Source: Ktedonobacter sp. SOSP1-85 (lineage in GTDB: Bacteria > Chloroflexota > Ktedonobacteria > Ktedonobacterales > Ktedonobacteraceae). From it: a stretch of 64,000 nt of DNA. The notes under the pieces are model-generated. The model worked only from the letters and a program-made list of their open reading frames with translations. It was not told the DNA's origin and did not search any database. Each line of letters starts with the position of its first letter. Position 1 is the first letter of the stretch. Location of the stretch: assembly GCF_016587415.1 (NCBI RefSeq), contig NZ_BNJI01000001.1, positions 5,991,501-6,055,500 on the forward strand, given 5' to 3'. The translations under genes and the position numbers were made by a program. This document shows, piece after piece, positions 17,560 through 24,905 of this stretch.

Positions 17560-18156
17560 ATGCCAATGCAAAACAAGACAGAATGGGCTACTATCGGCAA
17601 AATAGTGGCCCTTTTTGGTGTGCGCGGTGAACTCAAAGTGCTGCCGCTGACGGATATCCCCGACCGCCTTACATCCCTGAAGGCGGTACACGTGAGCACC
17701 GATGGCCACACTTTTAAACGCTGTACTATTACAAGCGTGCGCCCGTATAAGGGCGAGATACTGTTAGTCAAGCTAGAGGGGATTGCCAGCGCGAACGATG
17801 CCGAGGCCTTGCGCGGTCAGAGCCTCTGGATTCCCGAGAGCGAGCTGGCACAGTTGCCTCCAGACTCGTACTATCAGCATGACATTCTAGGACTCAAGGT
17901 CTATACCCTGAGCAACCAGGAAGTGGGACAGATCGTCGACCTCTTTCCCACGGGTGGAAATGATGTGTATGTCGTGCGGACACCTGAGCGCAAAGAGGTG
18001 ATGATCCCAGCGATCAAAACGGTTGTGCGCCAGATAGATGTGCTGCGTGGAGTTATGTACATCGATCCGCTTCCGGGGCTGCTTGACGACGAGGCCGTGC
18101 TGGACAACTCAAACGAAGAGGGCGAAGAGGAACAAGACGAATTTGAGGAAGAATAG
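17560..18156 (+). CDS. rimM: 16S rRNA processing protein RimM
   Basis: A 198-residue maturation factor for the 30S head that interacts with S19. The N-terminal beta-barrel has TIGKIVALFGVRGELKVLP, and the PRC-barrel half has YYQHDILGLKVY and a VMIPAIKTVVRQID segment. The tail is strongly acidic (EEGEEEQDEFEEE). The operon normally continues to trmD and rplS, but these are absent here. The ATG at 17560 or the one at 17566 may be used. Confidence 0.95.
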   Translation: MPMQNKTEWATIGKIVALFGVRGELKVLPLTDIPDRLTSLKAVHVSTDGHTFKRCTITSVRPYKGEILLVKLEGIASANDAEALRGQSLWIPESELAQLPPDSYYQHDILGLKVYTLSNQEVGQIVDLFPTGGNDVYVVRTPERKEVMIPAIKTVVRQIDVLRGVMYIDPLPGLLDDEAVLDNSNEEGEEEQDEFEEE

Positions 18157-18324
18157 TAACAAAAAAGCCTGAAATTGCCCCCAATATGGCTGTGCATAAT
18201 GGCGTAGGTGTGGTATTATGTAGGAGGAGATGAAACTCTCCAGGCGTCTGATCCGTAGTATAAACGAGACCTATTGCGCGGCTCGAAGCGAGCTGAGCAT
18301 CAAGTTTCTGTAGGGAGGTGTCTC

Positions 18325-18546
18325 GTGTCTGACCAGATCCCAACTCTTGCTGATTTATGTGCGGCGATCTCTGATGGTGTTATTGCCTCGTGTGTCGATG
18401 AGAACTCGATGTACCAGGTGAATGCGTTGGAATTGCGTAGATATGTTGCCAAGCGCGACCTGGAACCCACATTTGCTCGTCTGCTCGCATCTCTTCCTGA
18501 CCCCGGTAACTACGTCTCCCCTACCATAAGCATTATCGGCCAATAA
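18325..18546 (+). CDS. small hypothetical protein, GTG start
   Basis: A 73-residue protein beginning with GTG at 18325 after a strong AGGGAGGTG. It contains a helical DLCAAISDGVI segment and NALELRRYVAKRDLEP, loosely like a small excisionase/MerR-type helix-turn-helix, but this is uncertain. The stop codon lies in the loop of the intrinsic terminator that follows, which supports the gene as real. Confidence 0.65.
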   Translation: MSDQIPTLADLCAAISDGVIASCVDENSMYQVNALELRRYVAKRDLEPTFARLLASLPDPGNYVSPTISIIGQ

Positions 18547-18559
18547 GGCCGTTTTTTTT
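18537..18559 (+). terminator. intrinsic terminator overlapping the stop codon
   Basis: CGGCC-AATAA-GGCCG followed by eight T. The TAA stop (18544-18546) is within the loop. The only textbook short hairpin plus T tract in this part of the window. Confidence 0.85.
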
Positions 18560-18596
18560 GCCTTCTTTGCGCCTATGGCGCGTCAAGGGTATAGGG

Positions 18597-18642
18597 GGTT
18601 AGTGGAGACATGGTGGTAAAACCGCCGTCTCTCCACTAATCC
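18597..18642. terminator. imperfect stem-loop between convergent genes
   Basis: GGTTAGTGGAGAC pairs with GTCTCTCCACTAATCC, with an inner GGTGGT/ACCGCC helix. It lies downstream of both the 73-residue gene and the convergent histidine kinase. Confidence 0.45.
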
Positions 18643-18782
18643 TCTGCGCTCTTTTGTAGCAGGTTGCCCCTCTCTGAAATACGCTCAATGCACTGGCAAT
18701 ACTTACGTGGCTAAACCTACAACACTGCAAACGAGATCAGGCGAAGCCATCCTGTCACGAAAAAGGAGGACACTGCATCATT

Positions 18783-19880
18783 TTAGGTAAGAGGCAAGAC
18801 ACTGAGGAAAAGAGCTCCTCCTCCGGCTCGGTTCGTAACGGAGAGTTCTCCGCCATGGACCTGAAAGATCTGCTGTGCAATGCTCAGGCCAAGGCCAGCT
18901 CCCCCTGTTTGCCGATTACGCGATGCCTCTCCACGATGCAACGGCTTAAACACATGTGGGAGGTCCTGTGGGGCAATGCCAGGTCCCGTATCGGCTACTG
19001 TTAGCAGCAAACGTTCCTCGCTCCAGGTCCAGTTAAACGCAATAGATCCATAGCGCGGAGTATAACGGATCGCGTTATCCAACAGATTCTCCAAGGCTCG
19101 CGTGATAAGCCGCCTATCTACTATCATTGTGCTCATTCCTTGCGGTCCCTCGCGTTTTGTCGTCAGCGTGAGCTGCGCGCGCTCTGCTATGGGGCGTATG
19201 GCTTCCACGATCTTTTGCAATAATTCATCCATATCTACGTGCTCGCGTTGGGGGAGCAGCTCCAGATATTCAAGTTGGGTATAGGTAAAGAGGTCGGTAA
19301 TAAGGTGTTCGAGATCATCAGCCTTCTCCCGGCAGATTTGCATATAGTGCGTAACCATTTCAGGCGTATCAGCGACTCCCTTCTCGATCCCTTCCAGGTA
19401 GCCACGCAGTGAAAAGAGCGGCGTGCGTAGGTCATGTACCACTGCGCTAATGAAGAAACGCCGTTCCTCTTCCAGCTTCCCCTGACTGGCCAGTGCCTCT
19501 CGCAATGCCTTTCCCATCGCGTTAAAGGCCGTTATCACTTCGGCCATCTCCACTGTAGTGGAAGATGGCAGCGTGAATGAGAAATTTCCTTGCTCAATTT
19601 GCCTGCTCGCTTTTCCTATCGCATCCAGGGGCATCAGGATAGATCGTTGGAGAAAGCGCGCGGTCGTCGCCACGAGAAGCGCCTGCATAGCAAGCAGGAT
19701 CACCAGAATCAATCCCGCCACAAGCGATAAACGGGGAACAAATGCAAGTGGCTGTCCGTCTGTATTGCCAACTCCCGCCACAACGAGCGTGGCGATGATA
19801 ATTCCTACCGCAATAAGCATCAGCACTGCATACAGCAACCAGACCTTGGTGAACCACCTTCGCATAAGATACTTCTTCAC
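18783..19880 (-). CDS. membrane sensor histidine kinase (HAMP)
   Basis: A 365-residue two-component sensor. It has two membrane helices (about 14-36 and 50-72) with a very short external loop, then HAMP and HisKA with VVHDLRTPL (His149). The HATPase domain has NLLDNAIRYTP, VADTGPGI and GAGLGLSIAQQ. The short loop is typical of intramembrane-sensing kinases that detect cell-envelope stress or antibiotics through an ABC transporter. Its ATG overlaps the stop of the response regulator gene by four bases, so the two are translationally coupled. Confidence 0.93.
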   Translation of the reverse strand: MKKYLMRRWFTKVWLLYAVLMLIAVGIIIATLVVAGVGNTDGQPLAFVPRLSLVAGLILVILLAMQALLVATTARFLQRSILMPLDAIGKASRQIEQGNFSFTLPSSTTVEMAEVITAFNAMGKALREALASQGKLEEERRFFISAVVHDLRTPLFSLRGYLEGIEKGVADTPEMVTHYMQICREKADDLEHLITDLFTYTQLEYLELLPQREHVDMDELLQKIVEAIRPIAERAQLTLTTKREGPQGMSTMIVDRRLITRALENLLDNAIRYTPRYGSIAFNWTWSEERLLLTVADTGPGIAPQDLPHVFKPLHRGEASRNRQTGGAGLGLSIAQQIFQVHGGELSVTNRAGGGALFLSVLPLT

Positions 19881-20566
19881 TGCCCTGCTCCTTCAAAGCG
19901 ATAGCCGACTCCGCGTACTGTGATAATGTAGCGTGGTTCGGCCGGATGCTCCTCGATCTTTTCCCGAATGCGTCGAATATGGACGGTGACGGTCTGGCGA
20001 TCACCAATCTCACCCCAAAAACGCTCAAAGAGTTGTTCACGCGTGAATACCTGACGGGGATGCTCAGCCAGCAGGCACAACAGTGCGAACTCTCGTGTCG
20101 TAAACGGCACAGGACACCCATCTATCAAAACTTCGTGTGCCACCGGATCAATCATTAGACGGCCAAAGTTGTAGATTTTGCGCGACGGTTTCTCCCTCTG
20201 GCAGCGCCGAAGGACAGCCTTTACGCGCGCAACAATCTCGCTGGGCGAAGCCGATTTTGCGATATAGTCGTCTCCTTGCAAGCCAAAACCGTGCAATCTT
20301 TCTCTCTCGCTGTCGTATGCACTGAGGAAGAGAATTGGCAGGTCGCTGGTTACGCGAAGCTGGCGGCAGAGGTCAAAGCCAGAGCGTCCAGGCATCATCA
20401 CATCGAGTATCATACAGTCCACCGGCGTCTGTTGCACGATGCTGAGCGCGTTGTCTGCATCTGGCGCGACCAGGACATGAAACCCCTCTGCTTTAAAGAA
20501 GTCTCTGAGCAGATAGGCAATAGCGCTATCATCATCCACAATGAGGATTGTTGTTGATTGATTCAT
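19877..20566 (-). CDS. OmpR-family response regulator
   Basis: A 229-residue regulator with a receiver domain (acidic DDD at 11-13, phospho-acceptor Asp55 in MILDVMMPG, KSASPSEI lysine region). A winged-helix effector domain ends with VTVHIRRIREKI and VRGVGYRFEG. The ATG at 20566 is chosen since GGAG lies 8 bp upstream. It is the first gene of the RR-HK pair and is divergent from a three-gene ABC transporter 206 bp away, which is its likely target. Confidence 0.94.
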   Translation of the reverse strand: MNQSTTILIVDDDSAIAYLLRDFFKAEGFHVLVAPDADNALSIVQQTPVDCMILDVMMPGRSGFDLCRQLRVTSDLPILFLSAYDSERERLHGFGLQGDDYIAKSASPSEIVARVKAVLRRCQREKPSRKIYNFGRLMIDPVAHEVLIDGCPVPFTTREFALLCLLAEHPRQVFTREQLFERFWGEIGDRQTVTVHIRRIREKIEEHPAEPRYIITVRGVGYRFEGAGQ

Positions 20567-20772
20567 CTCGCGCTCCAAGCTCCTTCTATGTTACCTCCTG
20601 TCTTCTCCATTATGTCCCATTTTCGCTTGATTCGCTAGAAGTACAGAGTATTGTGAGCGGATATTGAGCAACTGTTAAGGTGTTGTTCACCTTTCCTCCC
20701 TGCTATCTGTAATGTTCCTTCCGTAAACTGACAATTACTATTCTGTCAATGAAGAAAGGAACGTATCGCTCA

Positions 20773-21627
20773 ATGTTACACATTCCGCGTGTTACGCCTG
20801 GAAGCGGTTTTCCCGCTGACATCGCCCAATTTTGGGCTATATTACGTGCCGAAGCTACAATGCAATGGAGACGTTGGGGCTTCTGGCTAGCCTACAGTAT
20901 CACAGGCGTTCTTCTCTTACTGGTTTCGGTGGTCACCGCCTTCTCGTTGCTCCATCCTTCCCCATTGATGGAACAGATATATAAACATTACACCTCGGCA
21001 GAGCTAAATAACGTTGTCACCTATGGCGTGACCTACTATGCCGTCGTCGTCTTTGGCCTTGTCGGAGCTCTGCTCATTGTGGATCGTTTGCGCCGGGATC
21101 AGCAAGTGGGGGTAGTTGAACTGCAACGCGCTACGCCGCTTGGGGATGCCTCCTATACCCTGGGGAAGTTTCTCGGCAACTATGTGGCGGTGTTCATTCC
21201 CACATTGCTTGTGTACCTGCTTTGCGCGCTGGCTCCCGCCATTCTAGGGATGCCAACAGTCGTCATCCTGTTGTTTCTCCTGGCGTTCCTGCTCGTTTTT
21301 GTTCCTGCGTCGCTCGTCTCTGTGGGGCTTATCCTCTTGCTTGCGAGTGTCTTCCCTGTCCGGGTTGTGCAGGTCGGCTTCTCTGCGCTCTGGCTCCTCT
21401 TCAACGTTCCTGCGTGGCACGTCTTCTTTGTAACCATCTTCAATCCGAATGGTTACTATATCTATCCTCTCTTCTTCCCCACACCACTCTTTTCCACGGA
21501 AGAAACCTCGCTCTCAAAGGCACTCCTTAATATCGCGGTGCTCGTCCTGACGGGAAGCGTGGCACTTTGCCTAACATACATCAGCTTAGCCTGGCAGCGA
21601 CGACGTGTGGAGGATGCGATCGCATGA
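20773..21627 (+). CDS. ABC-2 type transporter permease 1
   Basis: A 284-residue integral membrane protein with about six helices. It begins MLHIPRVTPGSG; the region before this is noncoding, and AAAGGAACG lies 12 bp upstream. The layout (long N-terminal cytosolic helix, helices in LAYSITGVLLLLVSVV, YAVVVFGLVGALLIV and later) matches ABC-2 membrane subunits of drug or lipid exporters. First gene of the permease-permease-ATPase operon, divergent from the two-component genes. Confidence 0.85.
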   Translation: MLHIPRVTPGSGFPADIAQFWAILRAEATMQWRRWGFWLAYSITGVLLLLVSVVTAFSLLHPSPLMEQIYKHYTSAELNNVVTYGVTYYAVVVFGLVGALLIVDRLRRDQQVGVVELQRATPLGDASYTLGKFLGNYVAVFIPTLLVYLLCALAPAILGMPTVVILLFLLAFLLVFVPASLVSVGLILLLASVFPVRVVQVGFSALWLLFNVPAWHVFFVTIFNPNGYYIYPLFFPTPLFSTEETSLSKALLNIAVLVLTGSVALCLTYISLAWQRRRVEDAIA

Positions 21628-22399
21628 GTACCAACAATCACACACGGTCGCGGGACTTTCCATCGTATACATCCCTCGCAGCGCGCCAGCGTCCCCCTTG
21701 CGCGAGATAGCTTTGCTCATCTCTTATCATCTACGTCTGCTGAGGTGGTGGCCCTTTTTCCTCATGTTTCTGAGCTTCCTCGGCTTTGGTGGCCTGCTCT
21801 GGTATCAATTACACCTGGAGGACGCCCAGGCCATGAGTAGCGCGACGGCACTCAGTCGCTTTGTGATGGAGTCCGCCGCCGGGCTGCTCGCGGGAATGCT
21901 CACTAGCTCGCTTATCGTGAGCGATCCCCTGCTAGAAATCACGATAATTACGCGTTCAGGGCTCTTCAAAGTAGTTGTCTGGCGTGTGTTGCTGACCTTT
22001 TTTATGCTCCTGCTCTCTTCCACTGCCTATCTGGCCTGGTCCCTTGCAAATGGCATTCGCTATGCTCAACAGCAGAGTCTACTTTTCCTTCTGTTTGTCT
22101 GGCTCGTCCCAGTGCTGCTCATGGGCATGCTCGGGTTGTTTTGCTCAATGCTTACGCGCAATGCCGCCTTGGGCCTGGCACTCGCTATCCTTCCATTGGC
22201 GGTGGCGCTTGCCCTCAATCCATTTTTGCTTCCTCACAAGCTGGCGCATCCATTCTTTATTCCCTATACCTCCTGGGAACCCGATGCCACAGACTGGTGG
22301 AGCAACCGTCTGACATTATTGGGCATGGGCCTGCTCCTAGCTGTTGGCAACTGGTGGTGGTTGCACCGTGAAGAGCGCCTGCTAGGAGACGCATCATAA
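21614..22399 (+). CDS. ABC-2 type transporter permease 2
   Basis: A 261-residue membrane protein with about six hydrophobic helices, overlapping the first permease by 14 bases. YIPRSAPASPLREI resembles LHIPRVTPGSG of permease 1, so the two probably arose by duplication. The ATG at 21614 is used; a GTG at 21605 is in frame, and an ATG at 21624 with a good GGAGG is out of frame and stops after 22 codons. The pair would form a heterodimeric channel driven by the next gene. Confidence 0.82.
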   Translation: MRSHEYQQSHTVAGLSIVYIPRSAPASPLREIALLISYHLRLLRWWPFFLMFLSFLGFGGLLWYQLHLEDAQAMSSATALSRFVMESAAGLLAGMLTSSLIVSDPLLEITIITRSGLFKVVVWRVLLTFFMLLLSSTAYLAWSLANGIRYAQQQSLLFLLFVWLVPVLLMGMLGLFCSMLTRNAALGLALAILPLAVALALNPFLLPHKLAHPFFIPYTSWEPDATDWWSNRLTLLGMGLLLAVGNWWWLHREERLLGDAS

Positions 22400-22424
22400 T
22401 CACAATAGAGAAAGAGACGCTATC

Positions 22425-23342
22425 ATGGAAATCGTGATCGAACATGTGACAAAGCGCTATGGGTTGCATGAAGCCTTACGGGGTATCGATGTCCGTATTG
22501 GAGAGGGCATATTTGGCTTGCTTGGCCCCAATGGGGCAGGCAAGACAACCTTACTACGCATCCTGGCGACGCTGCGCCGCCCTGGCACTGGGCGTGTACT
22601 CATTGGTGCGCTGGACATCAGCCAGTCCCACCAGCGTAAGGCGGCACGCTCGCTCCTGGGCTATCTCCCGCAGGACTTTGGTGTCTACCCCGACCTGACC
22701 GGATACGAATTTCTCGACTATATGGGCTTGCTCAAAGGCCTCTACGATCGCTCTGCGCGCCGTCAGCAGATCGAGGCCCTTTGTGATGTCGTCAACCTGG
22801 CCAGGGAGGCTAACCGTAAGGTAGGCACTTATTCTGGTGGCATGAAGCGCCGCTTGGGTATCGCTCAAGCCCTCTTAGGTAATCCTTATGTCCTGATCTT
22901 TGATGAGCCAACAGCTGGACTTGACCCGGAGGAGCGCATTCGCCTACGAACGCTCCTCACCCGCATCGCCGAGGGACGGATTGTTATCCTTTCTACGCAT
23001 GTTGTTGAGGATATCAGTCACACCTGTGAACGCCTGGGGGTTCTCGATCAAGGTACGCTTACATTTGATGGCCAGACACGCCAGCTTATTGAAGCCGCCG
23101 CAGGCCATGCCTGGCAATTTCTCGCAGCTCCCGATTACGCTGTACCAGCGGATTGCAGCGTCATCTCGATGCTGCCGCAGCCAAACGGTGTTCTCTACCA
23201 TATCGTCGGATCACAACCACGTGGTCCGGTGCAAGGAGTCCAGTCCCTGACACCTGGGCTGGAAGATGGCTATGTCTGGCTCCGTCAACAGACAATGCTC
23301 AAGCGGACACAGCCCGCTTGCCCAACACACCTTGCTCCCTGA
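22425..23342 (+). CDS. ABC transporter ATP-binding protein
   Basis: A 305-residue ATPase for the two preceding permeases. Walker A GPNGAGKT (34-41), signature YSGGMKRR (about 135-142), Walker B VLIFDEPTAGLD and the STHVVEDI switch are all intact. The C-terminal 80 residues are a DrrA/CcmA-type extension. The module is an exporter, perhaps for antimicrobial peptides or lipids, probably induced through the divergent two-component pair. Confidence 0.95.
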   Translation: MEIVIEHVTKRYGLHEALRGIDVRIGEGIFGLLGPNGAGKTTLLRILATLRRPGTGRVLIGALDISQSHQRKAARSLLGYLPQDFGVYPDLTGYEFLDYMGLLKGLYDRSARRQQIEALCDVVNLAREANRKVGTYSGGMKRRLGIAQALLGNPYVLIFDEPTAGLDPEERIRLRTLLTRIAEGRIVILSTHVVEDISHTCERLGVLDQGTLTFDGQTRQLIEAAAGHAWQFLAAPDYAVPADCSVISMLPQPNGVLYHIVGSQPRGPVQGVQSLTPGLEDGYVWLRQQTMLKRTQPACPTHLAP

Positions 23343-23388
23343 GCGCCGGGGCGCGAAGGCTTTTCTACCAGGAGGAGGGAGAGAAGAG

Positions 23389-23417
23389 TTGCACGCGTGG
23401 TAGGTTAGGACTATAAT
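23389..23417 (+). promoter_or_regulatory. sigma-70 type promoter of the 82-residue membrane protein
   Basis: TTGCAC (23389-23394), a 17-bp spacer and perfect TATAAT (23412-23417), 77 bp before the ATG. Confidence 0.75.
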
Positions 23418-23493
23418 ATGATCCAAAGCATTGGGCTCTCTCTGCCAGGAGAGAGTTCAGTGAGCTATTCCTACTCGAAGGAAAGGTTAGTGC

Positions 23494-23742
23494 ATGGAGC
23501 AACTCGATACAGATCTAGATTATAGCGTAAGCAAAGCGCGTTCGGATGCGAAGAAGCGTTTTAATACGCTCTACCTCCTCCCTATTTTGGGCGTGCTTGT
23601 GATCGCCTTCCTCATATTGGCGGTGATCTTCCAATTGTCAATCGATACAATTGTTAGCTCGTTCATGTCATTTTTCATTGTCCTCTTCTTTATCGTAGCC
23701 GGTTTGATGTTCTGGGCCATGCGTCCAGAGACAAGCCGCTAA
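23494..23742 (+). CDS. small membrane protein, two helices
   Basis: An 82-residue protein of unknown function with two hydrophobic segments (about 29-48 and 55-75) and a charged N-terminus (DTDLDYSVSKARSDAKKRF). GAAGGAAAGG lies upstream, and a clear promoter drives it as a single gene. Both ends are probably cytoplasmic. A perfect palindrome follows. Confidence 0.8.
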   Translation: MEQLDTDLDYSVSKARSDAKKRFNTLYLLPILGVLVIAFLILAVIFQLSIDTIVSSFMSFFIVLFFIVAGLMFWAMRPETSR

Positions 23743-23763
23743 GAGCACAAAGAGCGTAGAGGT

Positions 23764-23836
23764 AGAGGGATACAGAAAGCAGCGGCGTGGTGCCTGCTAC
23801 CGGCAGGCACCACGCCGCTGCTTTCTGTATCCCTCT
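23764..23836. terminator. 34-bp perfect palindrome between convergent genes
   Basis: Arms 23764-23797 and 23803-23836 are exact, with loop TACCG. The second arm overlaps the last two bases of the convergent BtuF-like gene. Confidence 0.75.
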
Positions 23837-24785
23837 AGAGGCGTATGGAGGCGGATGGGTCGACTGAGAGGGGGGGGCGTTGTTGCCAGATGGCGTGCGC
23901 GAGCAGTTCGGCGGACTCGACGAGGCGCGGACCGGAGCGATTGAGATAGTAATTGCCATCAATGATAGAGACGCGTCCCTCGCGTACCGCGCGCAACGTG
24001 GACCATGTGGGATGTTTCTGGAGGAGTGGAAGGTCCTGCCGCGTGCGCTCGATAGTAAAGCCACAGGGGGCGAGGATGAGGACGTCAGGATCAAGGTCAC
24101 TCAGTTGTTCCCAGGTGAGCCAGGGAGCGTGCCGGCCGGTTTCGCCACAGATGTTCTCGCCGCCTGCGTAGTCGATGAGTTGCGGAGTCCAGTTGCCAGA
24201 ACCCATGAGTGGGTCCAGCCACTCCAGAATGGCCACGCGAGGCCTGGGGCCTGACGCGACGAGAGACATAGTTTGGGCCTGTAACTGCTGAAGGTGCTGT
24301 TGATAGCCCTGGATACACTCCTGGGCCTGCTGTTCTCTATCGAGGGCCTTGCCAACGCGCAGCATGTCTTCCCAAACGTCCTGGAGGCGGTAGGGGGCCA
24401 GCGAGACTATGCGCGGACGCAGCCCGGTGGTTTGCTCTAAGGCCTGGACCACGTCATGCTCGCTGACGGCGCAGACCTCGCACTGGGTCTGGGTAAAGAT
24501 GATATCTGGCTGAAGGCGTTGCAGTAGTTCGGCATCGATGGTGTAGATACTCAGGGCCTTGAGCGCGTTCTCCTGAGCATCATTTCGGGCGTGGGCGAGC
24601 TGTTTGATCTGCGTGTCGATCTGCTTGCTGGACGTGTTGGTATCGATGACTGGACGGCTCAGCAAGGGCAGACGCTGGACCTCTGGAGGGTAGTCGCACT
24701 CATGGGAACGCCCAACGAGCTGGTCCAGGCATCCCAATGCGGCAATCATTTCGGTTGCGCTTGCCAGAAGCGAGACAATACGCAT
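23835..24785 (-). CDS. BtuF/FecB-like periplasmic-binding-fold protein, no signal peptide
   Basis: A 316-residue protein of the cobalamin/siderophore-binding type. It begins MRIVSLLASATEMIAALG with the family SATE motif, then VGRSHECDYP and PDIIFTQTQCEVCAVS, and a C-terminal domain with VLILAPCGF. There is no signal peptide or lipobox, so it is probably cytoplasmic or part of a cobalamin-linked enzyme system, as in family members with the HECDYP motif. No B12 transporter is adjacent. Confidence 0.85.
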   Translation of the reverse strand: MRIVSLLASATEMIAALGCLDQLVGRSHECDYPPEVQRLPLLSRPVIDTNTSSKQIDTQIKQLAHARNDAQENALKALSIYTIDAELLQRLQPDIIFTQTQCEVCAVSEHDVVQALEQTTGLRPRIVSLAPYRLQDVWEDMLRVGKALDREQQAQECIQGYQQHLQQLQAQTMSLVASGPRPRVAILEWLDPLMGSGNWTPQLIDYAGGENICGETGRHAPWLTWEQLSDLDPDVLILAPCGFTIERTRQDLPLLQKHPTWSTLRAVREGRVSIIDGNYYLNRSGPRLVESAELLAHAIWQQRPPLSVDPSASIRL

Positions 24786-24849
24786 GGCTTGTTATCCTTC
24801 TGTTTCTGTCAATGACCTGTATACTGACGTGATCAGTATACAACATGAT

Positions 24850-24905
24850 ATATCGTGGAGTGGCCCGATGCGTGCTATAGCGCGCATCGGGCCACTCCAC
24901 GATAT
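24850..24905. terminator. palindrome at the 3' end of the first WD40 kinase gene
   Basis: Arms ATATCGTGGAGTGGCCC... (24850-24872) and 24883-24905 are exact, and the centre GCTATAGC is palindromic too. The second arm reaches the stop codon of the kinase gene on the minus strand. Confidence 0.75.

Noticed and set aside
21624..21690. Alternative start ATG at 21624 for permease 2
   Set aside because: It has a well-placed GGAGG and overlaps the upstream stop, but the frame closes after 22 codons and does not contain the permease.
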